Assembly (NCBI GenBank): GCA_018715065.1
Contig: DVMJ01000096.1
Span: 1-11,724 of the forward strand
Length of the DNA stretch: 11,724 bases
Direction of reading: 5' to 3'
From: Fimiplasma intestinipullorum
GTDB lineage: Bacteria > Bacillota_I > Bacilli_A > Erysipelotrichales > Coprobacillaceae
Positions within the stretch are counted from its first letter, which is position 1; every line of letters begins with the position of its first letter. A model generated the notes under the pieces. That model had not been told where the DNA came from and ran no database searches. It saw nothing but the letters and a program-made list of their open reading frames with translations. This document shows, piece after piece, positions 7,372 to 11,724 of this stretch. The position numbers were made by a program, and so were the translations under genes.

Positions 7372-7392
7372 AAGTTAGAAAACCTCCTTCGG

Positions 7393-8595
7393 TTAATTAA
7401 AAAAATATTGATGTAAAAGACGTTGCGTTTTGCTGACCTCATTTCGGTCAATATAATAAACGGCACTGATGTTTTCACAGGTGTCTAAAATAATATTGAC
7501 TCCAAATGATTCTAAGGCCTTTCTGGCCTCGTAAAAACGGCGTTTCTCTTCGGCTAGTTTCTCACTGACGAAGCTGACACAGCCGACACGCCCACGGACA
7601 ACGATACGATCGAAATCCAGCTGCATCTGCACTTCTTTTAAGGCTTCGATCGCATTGGAAATTTGTTGGGAATCGAAAATGAGGGAATAATCGCCTTCTT
7701 CACTATAGACAGCGGCAGATGGTTTGGTCTTTTTGCGTTCAAGTTCGTTTTTAAGCAACTCATTTGCACCCGCTGTGTTTGGAAAGCCTAATAAGCGAAT
7801 CAGCGTCAGGCCGGACTTTCCCGCAATTCCGGCAATTTCAGGATAGTCAGCATTCGGATCACTCGTGACAAGCGTTCCTTGTTCGTGGCTGAAAGAAGAA
7901 CGGGCATGGATCGTGACCTGAAAGCGGCTAGCAAGCTCCACACAGCGATGATTCAGTACTTTGGCTCCCTGTAAGGCAAGGGCAAGCATCGCCTGATGGG
8001 AGATACAGTCAATCTTGGTTGGGTTGGCCACGACCCGTGGATCGGCTGTGTAGATGCCATTGACATCACTGTAAATTTCAACACTGGATGCCTTGAGTGA
8101 GACTCCCAGCGCGATGGCCGAAAGATCGCTTCCGCCCCGTCCCAAAGTTGTGATCCTACCATCTCTAGTATGCCCTTGAAAGCCCGGACAAATCACAACA
8201 TCGTATGTTTGCAGTTTCTCTAGGATCATAGAGCCATCCAAGTCGATGATGTTTGCTTCCTGGAAATGATCATCAGTGATGATGCCAAGTTCCTGATTCG
8301 TTACTGAAGTGACTTTCAGGCCGAGTTTGAACAGTTCCCCTTTGATGACTAGGGCAGCGATATCTTCTCCGATGTGAACAAGACGATCCAGCTCTTCGTC
8401 ATCCAGCACAGTTTCGCCAACAAGCGAATAAAGGGTATCTGTGGCATAGGGATCATCAAAACGTCCCATCGCTGAAACAACTGCAACCACTTTTTGCTGG
8501 TGGGAAATGGCTTCCAGGATATGACTGTACATCATGCGACGGGTCGGAACCGAACTGGTTGAGGTACCGCCGAATTTTTGAATTGTTATATTCAT
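7393..8595 (-). CDS. lysC: Aspartokinase (monofunctional, two ACT domains)
   Basis: Phosphorylates L-aspartate to L-4-aspartyl phosphate, the committed step of the aspartate pathway. 400 residues from the chosen start, as usual for single-function aspartokinases. Kinase domain about 1-235 with KFGGTS (7-12), VVAVVSAMGR (36-45), GRITTLGRGGSDLSA (146-160) and DVNGIYTADPRVV (177-189). The regulatory region, about 255-400, carries two ACT-like units. The usual effector-site motif SEIxIS of the last ACT part reads CENISAVYYID (373-383), so feedback control may differ; this is inference. Start: the longer ATG at 8613 is unlikely, because GGAG then lies inside the frame and is correctly spaced for the ATG at 8595, which yields the family-like MNITIQKFGG N-terminus. 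Transcribed from a near-consensus promoter, followed by asd. Confidence 0.96.
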   Translation of the reverse strand: MNITIQKFGGTSTSSVPTRRMMYSHILEAISHQQKVVAVVSAMGRFDDPYATDTLYSLVGETVLDDEELDRLVHIGEDIAALVIKGELFKLGLKVTSVTNQELGIITDDHFQEANIIDLDGSMILEKLQTYDVVICPGFQGHTRDGRITTLGRGGSDLSAIALGVSLKASSVEIYSDVNGIYTADPRVVANPTKIDCISHQAMLALALQGAKVLNHRCVELASRFQVTIHARSSFSHEQGTLVTSDPNADYPEIAGIAGKSGLTLIRLLGFPNTAGANELLKNELERKKTKPSAAVYSEEGDYSLIFDSQQISNAIEALKEVQMQLDFDRIVVRGRVGCVSFVSEKLAEEKRRFYEARKALESFGVNIILDTCENISAVYYIDRNEVSKTQRLLHQYFFN

Positions 8596-8636
8596 GAAAA
8601 AACACTCCATCATAGTTCAATTTTTATTGCGAGTAC

Positions 8637-8665
8637 ATCATAGCATTATTTTGGCATAGTGTCAA
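8637..8665 (-). promoter_or_regulatory. Promoter of lysC-asd
   Basis: On the minus strand TTGACA (complement of 8660-8665), a 17-base spacer and TATGAT (complement of 8637-8642). This is a near-perfect sigma-A promoter. The expected transcript start near 8630 leaves a leader of only about 35 bases, too short for a lysine riboswitch or T-box. Confidence 0.9.
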
Positions 8666-8748
8666 ACAGCAATCCGCTTGTCCGGTGTTTATTTATATGC
8701 TGATTTTTGCGAATAGTTCATGCTTTTTTAAAATTTTATACGGACCGT

Positions 8749-8777
8749 TTGACAAGCGCGTCTAAAAAGCTTAAAAT
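8749..8777 (+). promoter_or_regulatory. Promoter of tcdA
   Basis: TTGACA (8749-8754), 17-base spacer and TAAAAT (8772-8777), a near-consensus sigma-A promoter 26 bases before the start codon. Its -35 overlaps GACAAGCG (8751-8758), the inverted partner of CGCTTGTC (8675-8682), which lies upstream of the divergent lysC promoter. Confidence 0.9.
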
Positions 8778-8803
8778 AGGGAAACTAAGGGGGGAATGTA
8801 CGT

Positions 8804-9499
8804 ATGGAAACGGCAGATACACGAACAATAGGTGTGATCGGAACAGAACCTTTTTTGCGTCTACAAAAAAGCCATGTGCTTGTTTTTGGTATCGGCGGTG
8901 TCGGCGGCTATTGTGCAGAGGCGTTAGTCAGATCCGGCATTGGAGAATTGACCATTGTTGATCACGACTGCGTGAGTGTCTCAAATCTCAACCGTCAGCT
9001 GATTGCACTGCATTCGACTCTGGGAGAAAAGAAAGTTGATGTGATGTCCCGACGCCTAAAAGATATACGGCCTGATTTGAAGATTCATGCGGTGGATGCT
9101 TTCTATCTGCCAGATCACGGGATGGATCCTCTTTTTGATAAGGTGGATTATATTGTGGATGCGATTGATACAATCACCGCTAAGCTGGATCTGGTCGAGA
9201 AGGCAAAACAGTATCAGATTCCTTTAATCAGCTGTATGGGAACAGGAAATAAAATGGATCCGAGTCAATTAAAAGTGGCAGACATTTATGCGACGCATAC
9301 CTGTCCGCTTTGTCGTGTGATGCGTCATGAGCTGAGAAAAAGAAACATAGATCGCCTCAAGGTTGTTTTCAGCGAAGAAACACCGCACAAAGCCGTTTCT
9401 GATATGGGGCGCACACCCGGAAGTTTGGTTTTTGTTCCAGGCAGTGCCGGTCTTTTGCTTGCGTCTGAAGTGGTGCGGGACCTGATGAAAAAATCATAA
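8804..9499 (+). CDS. tcdA: tRNA threonylcarbamoyladenosine dehydratase (ThiF/HesA/MoeB family)
   Basis: E1-like ATP-dependent enzyme that cyclises t6A37 of ANN-decoding tRNAs to ct6A, an anticodon-loop modification; cytoplasmic. 231 residues, normal for the shorter Bacillota form. Motifs: the nucleotide loop VFGIGGVGGYCAEAL (27-41), IVDHD (51-55), the NLNRQ adenylation motif (61-65), DAIDTITAK (119-127), SCMGTGNKMDP (143-153), and the family-specific THTCPLCRVMRHELRKR (164-180) followed by GSLVFVPGSAGLLLASEVV (206-224). CPLC carries two Cys where relatives often have CPLA or similar. The start has a G-rich Shine-Dalgarno sequence (AAGGGGG, 8787-8793) ten bases upstream. Single-gene unit divergent from lysC. 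Confidence 0.92.
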   Translation: METADTRTIGVIGTEPFLRLQKSHVLVFGIGGVGGYCAEALVRSGIGELTIVDHDCVSVSNLNRQLIALHSTLGEKKVDVMSRRLKDIRPDLKIHAVDAFYLPDHGMDPLFDKVDYIVDAIDTITAKLDLVEKAKQYQIPLISCMGTGNKMDPSQLKVADIYATHTCPLCRVMRHELRKRNIDRLKVVFSEETPHKAVSDMGRTPGSLVFVPGSAGLLLASEVVRDLMKKS

Positions 9500-9515
9500 A
9501 AGATATGGATTTTTT
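9488..9515 (+). terminator. Possible weak terminator after tcdA
   Basis: AAAAAATC (9488-9495) and GATTTTTT (9508-9515) form a perfect 8-bp but nearly all-AT stem; the right arm itself supplies the T run. It starts inside the last codons of tcdA and precedes the next promoter. Stability is low, so termination is uncertain. Confidence 0.35.
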
Positions 9516-9535
9516 AAGCACATTGAAGGATTTTC

Positions 9536-9544
9536 TGATATAAT
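9536..9544 (+). promoter_or_regulatory. Extended -10 promoter of the 90-residue orphan gene
   Basis: TG-A-TATAAT (9536-9544) is an ideal extended -10 element. No good -35 is found at the standard spacing; TTAAGC (9514-9519) at 19 bases is the nearest. A transcript starting near 9551 would begin with the structured leader described next. Confidence 0.65.
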
Positions 9545-9553
9545 GGGAATGTG

Positions 9554-9636
9554 GCTTGCGTGTCACCTACAAGTAAGCAACAGTGTGAAAGCTGTTATCG
9601 ATAAAAGGAGGGAGAACCGTTAAGGTTCAAAAAAGA
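9554..9636 (+). promoter_or_regulatory. Structured 5' leader with a hairpin between Shine-Dalgarno and start codon
   Basis: Three hairpins follow one another. Hairpin 1: GCTTGCGTG (9554-9562) with CAAGTAAGC (9570-9578), one wobble and one mismatch. Hairpin 2: AACAG (9579-9583) with CTGTT (9592-9596). Hairpin 3: GAACC (9614-9618) with GGTTC (9624-9628). Hairpin loops 1 and 2 contain TCAC and GTGA and could kiss. The strong Shine-Dalgarno AGGAGGG (9606-9612) lies 24 bases before the ATG, too far to use linearly, but folding hairpin 3 leaves nine bases between them. No ATG, GTG or TTG lies in frame at the normal distance. The leader matches no riboswitch class I can recognise. Confidence 0.5.
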
Positions 9637-9909
9637 ATGGAATACTGTTCAGTACAAGCGACGCCTGAAGATTTTCAAAGATGTTTGAAAGTCGTGAAAG
9701 ATTATATGCGAGAAGCGGATTATCAGCTGGAAAATTTAGAATTTGAATTACTGACAGGAGATATTATGGAAACTTCCGCAATGATGGGCGGTGATTTCTC
9801 AGACGAGAATATTAAAGAAATCTGTCAGATCTATATTGACAGCCATTTTTATCAGCGTTTTAGAAATGCCCATAAAGATAAGTTGGGGTCTTCTTTCTTA
9901 CGTTTCTAG
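9637..9909 (+). CDS. Unrecognised 90-residue acidic protein
   Basis: I do not recognise this small protein. It is soluble-looking, probably mostly helical, and acidic in its middle (NLEFELLTGDIMETS, DFSDENIKEIC), with a more basic tail (RFRNAHKDKLGSS). Three Cys (residues 4, 16 and 63) are scattered and form no metal motif. There is no signal peptide or membrane segment. It has its own promoter and an unusual leader; the ATG at 9637 is the first possible start after the Shine-Dalgarno sequence and lies 24 bases from it, bridged by a hairpin. The gene ends in TAG (9907-9909) sharing CTAG with the stop codon of the convergent membrane-protein gene, so no terminator separates the two. Amino-acid composition is natural for a real gene; function unknown. 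Confidence 0.75.
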   Translation: MEYCSVQATPEDFQRCLKVVKDYMREADYQLENLEFELLTGDIMETSAMMGGDFSDENIKEICQIYIDSHFYQRFRNAHKDKLGSSFLRF

Positions 9910-10178
9910 ACGAAGATCAACTGAGATTGCCCGGCTTGCGGCGCAGCAAATAAACTTATGAGGACTAGCAGACTCCCTGCAACGAGATAAGCATAATGCT
10001 TGGTTGTTTTTTTTCCTTTTACAAGACCTAATAAAAGAAAAGTATATCCTAGACTGGCTATACTAAGGTTAAGAAAGATCTGGGGCGCCTGTGACAAATT
10101 GAAAATAAAGCAGAATAAAAAAATAAATGACATTACACTTATAAAGGAAATGGCTTTCACTTGTGTTGTTGGATACAT
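9906..10178 (-). CDS. Small membrane protein with three predicted helices
   Basis: 90-residue integral membrane protein of unknown function. Three hydrophobic segments are clear: about 8-28 (KAISFISVMSFIFLFCFIFNL region), 34-54 and 62-80, separated by the basic loop KGKKTTKHY (54-62). Positive residues in that loop suggest it faces the cytoplasm, placing the N-terminus outside and the C-terminus outside, but the first segment could be reversed. Start: the open frame continues upstream to 10352, but AAAGGAG lies seven bases before the ATG at 10178, and the upstream extension would run across the divergent gene's start. The stop overlaps that of the convergent 90-residue gene by four bases. No family recognised; similar small three-helix proteins are common and poorly conserved in Bacillota. 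Confidence 0.78.
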   Translation of the reverse strand: MYPTTQVKAISFISVMSFIFLFCFIFNLSQAPQIFLNLSIASLGYTFLLLGLVKGKKTTKHYAYLVAGSLLVLISLFAAPQAGQSQLIFV

Positions 10179-10241
10179 ATGGAGGCTCCTTTCAAGAATA
10201 GATACATATATTATAGCATAGTGTAGAAATGAGGTGTAACT

Positions 10242-11423
10242 ATGTATAGTAAAATTATTGATGCTTATATTCAAAAACATCAGACTGATTATCAGCCTAA
10301 ATACTGTTACCATAGTTGCGATCGTCTCGATGAAAAAACATTTAAATTTCATTATTATGTGCGTGATCCTCAGCTTTTACAAATTGACATCTTCTTAGAA
10401 ATCTATCTTGGTGATGAAGTTGAAGTCAAAGTGCTGGAAGATCTGCATGAACATGAATGCGATGCGATTGCCATCGATGCTTTGAATCGTGTGCGTGGGT
10501 ACACGAATCGCAAAACAACCATTGCACCGTCAAAAATGAATGAGTTCGTCGCGAATCCTGTCGTTCGCGAAAGTCTGACTGCTCAGGATATGATCTATGT
10601 TTTAGATTATATCGAGTATCATGAAGGAAAGAATCCGGATGCGATTTATGCCTTTTACAGCATTTATTTGAAATATTTCGAAATGTTGATTGAAAAGAAG
10701 AGATATAAAGAGATGGTTCTTTCATTTGATCTTTTACTTGATGAGATCTTATACGAGGTCATGTGGGTAGGAATCAATACCAAATATCTTGATCAGGAGC
10801 ATCTCATGCATCAGGCCTATATTCGTTCCATCATTAATATGATGAATCCGTATGTTAGAGAGATGTTTGATGTTTCGCCTGAACGGATGGCACATATGAT
10901 CTGGCATATGGCTAAATACTGGCGTTTCTCCATTTCCATCTATACTTCTTTGGAAGGCTTGATCATGGATTATCCTGATATGGTTGATAAGATGGCAGAT
11001 TACTACGAGCAGAATCCATCTAAATTCGATGTTTCTCAGACGCAACTTGTTTTCCGTATATTCAGAGCTGTACATGAAAGAGACGAACAGGCCTATCGGA
11101 AAGCTATTATTGAGGTTTTAAAACTCTTGATGGCAGATATTACGACGGTTGTCAACCACGAAGAACAGGAGCAGGTTGGACTGATCTTTTTAAAGCAGGA
11201 GGGTTTCGATATCCTGCTGGAGCTGTTTGATGAAACGCGCGATGCGAGCATCTATACTTGTTTTCCAATCTCGGAGATTCCTGTGGACTTGCATCCGTAT
11301 ATCAAAAACCAGCTTGAAGAGGCCCTCAAGTTTTATGCAAAGATGATGAACGATCCCGCTAGAAGGATGGAAAGCCTGGGTCAGATTGCAACCTTGAACA
11401 CACTTTTGATTGAAAATTTTTAG
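10242..11423 (+). CDS. Unrecognised 393-residue helical protein
   Basis: I cannot assign this protein to a family. It is large, cytoplasmic-looking and mixed, with an N-terminal alpha/beta part (about 1-90, FHYYVRDPQLLQIDIFLEIYLGDEVEVKVL with alternating strands) and a long helical remainder (about 110-393). The helical part has paired amphipathic helices such as FYSIYLKYFEMLIEKKRYKEMVLSFDLLLDEI and QLVFRIFRAVHERDEQAYRKAIIEVLKLLM that suggest a TPR-like or armadillo-like solenoid. No catalytic motif, signal peptide or membrane segment is seen. The start has GAGGTG six bases before the ATG at 10242. It is divergent from the small membrane protein across only 63 bases, and closed by a terminator overlapping its stop, so it stands alone. 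A scaffold or peptide-binding role is only a fold-based guess. Confidence 0.8.
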   Translation: MYSKIIDAYIQKHQTDYQPKYCYHSCDRLDEKTFKFHYYVRDPQLLQIDIFLEIYLGDEVEVKVLEDLHEHECDAIAIDALNRVRGYTNRKTTIAPSKMNEFVANPVVRESLTAQDMIYVLDYIEYHEGKNPDAIYAFYSIYLKYFEMLIEKKRYKEMVLSFDLLLDEILYEVMWVGINTKYLDQEHLMHQAYIRSIINMMNPYVREMFDVSPERMAHMIWHMAKYWRFSISIYTSLEGLIMDYPDMVDKMADYYEQNPSKFDVSQTQLVFRIFRAVHERDEQAYRKAIIEVLKLLMADITTVVNHEEQEQVGLIFLKQEGFDILLELFDETRDASIYTCFPISEIPVDLHPYIKNQLEEALKFYAKMMNDPARRMESLGQIATLNTLLIENF

Positions 11424-11443
11424 CACCTGAGGGTGCTTTTTTT
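11422..11443 (+). terminator. Intrinsic terminator overlapping the stop codon
   Basis: AGCACC (11422-11427), 4-base loop TGAG and GGTGCT (11432-11437), followed by a seven-T run (11437-11443). The left arm uses the last two bases of the TAG stop codon of the 393-residue gene, so a terminating ribosome would cover part of it. Confidence 0.93.
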
Positions 11444-11480
11444 GTTGTATAAATTCAACCGCTTACATTTATTCTTTGCT

Positions 11481-11508
11481 TTGTCTCCAAATTGTGTTAG
11501 TATATATG
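11481..11508 (+). promoter_or_regulatory. Possible promoter of the ABC transporter unit
   Basis: TTGTCT (11481-11486), 16-base spacer and TATATG (11503-11508) give a moderate sigma-A match; other pairings in this AT-rich stretch (TAGTAT at 11498, TATATA at 11501) are possible. It lies between the terminator of the previous gene and the leader reading frame. Confidence 0.45.
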
Positions 11509-11525
11509 TTTAGAGGGATGATTTT

Positions 11526-11567
11526 ATGGATAGAAATGATCATAAAGGCAGGACACAAAGCCAATGA
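11526..11567 (+). CDS. Possible 13-residue leader peptide before the ABC gene
   Basis: Short frame MDRNDHKGRTQSQ with AGAGGG (11512-11517) eight bases before its ATG. Its stop codon (11565-11567) lies within the left arm of the inverted repeat ATGACAC/GTGTCAT (11564-11570 and 11604-11610), whose right arm covers codons 2-4 of the ABC gene. A ribosome at the stop would open that stem. The peptide has no recognised arrest motif, and expression is not shown by sequence alone. Confidence 0.35.
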   Translation: MDRNDHKGRTQSQ

Positions 11568-11599
11568 CACCTGTATAAAATGGATAAGGGGGCATGAAA

Positions 11600-11724
11600 A
11601 TGAGTGTCATAACTGTATTGAATGCCAGTAAGACTTACGGCAGCGAAGAAGAACTTAAGGTTGAAGCGTTGAAACCGACCAGCTTTTCAGTTGAAAAAGG
11701 GGAATTTGTCTGTATCATCGGGAC
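11600..11724 (+). CDS. ABC transporter ATP-binding protein, N-terminal part (MacB/LolD-like)
   Basis: Only 41 codons plus two bases lie inside the window. The protein begins MSVITVLNASKTYG, with Tyr13 as the probable A-loop residue that stacks on ATP. It continues through VEALKPTSFSVEKGEFVCIIG, which leads into the Walker A loop cut off by the window edge. The spacing and the ALKPTSFSVEKGEFV stretch are typical of the MacB/LolD/FtsE-like ATPases that work with FtsX-type permeases in peptide, lipoprotein or antimicrobial export. Start: AAGGGGG (11586-11592) is seven bases from the ATG at 11600 but only one base from the in-frame ATG at 11594. Its leader may be regulated by a short peptide. Substrate unknown; a permease gene is expected downstream. 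Confidence 0.87.
   Translation, partial: MSVITVLNASKTYGSEEELKVEALKPTSFSVEKGEFVCIIG

Noticed and set aside
8596..8636. Lysine riboswitch before lysC
   Set aside because: The promoter leaves only about 35 bases of leader, far less than the roughly 170 bases the lysine aptamer needs.
9906..10352. 148-residue version of the small membrane protein
   Set aside because: The extension would cross the divergent gene's start; a strong AAAGGAG directly before 10178 fixes the shorter start.
11594..11599. Earlier in-frame ATG for the ABC gene
   Set aside because: Only one base from the AAGGGGG Shine-Dalgarno sequence, whereas the ATG at 11600 has seven.
1..11724. CRISPR array, insertion sequence, tRNA or rRNA
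   Set aside because: No regularly spaced direct repeats, transposase reading frame with terminal repeats, CCA-ended cloverleaf or rRNA-like stretch was seen on either strand.

Overview
The window looks like chromosomal DNA of a low-GC Bacillota. The PepC-type aminopeptidase, the AsnB lineage, the consensus-like sigma-A promoters (TTGACA-N17-TATGAT, TTGACA-N17-TAAAAT) and the strong AGGAGG-type ribosome binding sites all fit. The general flavour suggests an Erysipelotrichia-like gut organism, but that placement is a guess. No rRNA, tRNA, transposase, phage gene or CRISPR array was seen.

Layout. (1) Bases 1-743 are the 3' part of an aminopeptidase C gene (+), closed by a strong terminator. Its neighbour is a minus-strand pair, an AsnB-type amidotransferase (1681-3462) and a ChbG/YdjC-type carbohydrate deacetylase (881-1636), with its own terminator at 821-852. 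(2) A divergent control region (3463-3640) holds two separate inverted repeats. It leads rightward into an unrecognised helical protein that overlaps a WYL-domain transcriptional regulator by 28 bases. (3) A permuted-papain (YiiX-like) putative hydrolase with its own clear promoter follows. After it come about 330 bases without a gene, which contain a foldable segment and the terminator of the next unit. (4) On the minus strand lie lysC and asd, the first two steps of the aspartate pathway. They are divergent from tcdA (tRNA t6A cyclisation), and both promoters are easily read. (5) An orphan 90-residue protein with an unusually structured leader is convergent with a small three-helix membrane protein, and their stop codons share one CTAG. 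(6) An unrecognised 393-residue helical protein ends in a terminator that overlaps its stop codon. (7) The window ends in the first 41 codons of a MacB/LolD-like ABC transporter ATPase, preceded by a possible 13-codon leader peptide.

How they work together. LysC and Asd form one pathway: aspartate to aspartyl phosphate to aspartate semialdehyde, feeding lysine/diaminopimelate, threonine and methionine. The helical protein and the WYL regulator form a coupled unit that probably acts at the perfect 14-bp palindrome over its own promoter. The other genes look like independent housekeeping or orphan units.

The points most worth a second look are: the AsnB-like enzyme whose glutaminase pocket appears degenerate; the palindromic operator plus WYL pair; the leader of the 90-residue gene, where a hairpin sits between the Shine-Dalgarno sequence and the start codon; and the possible translational attenuator in front of the ABC gene.
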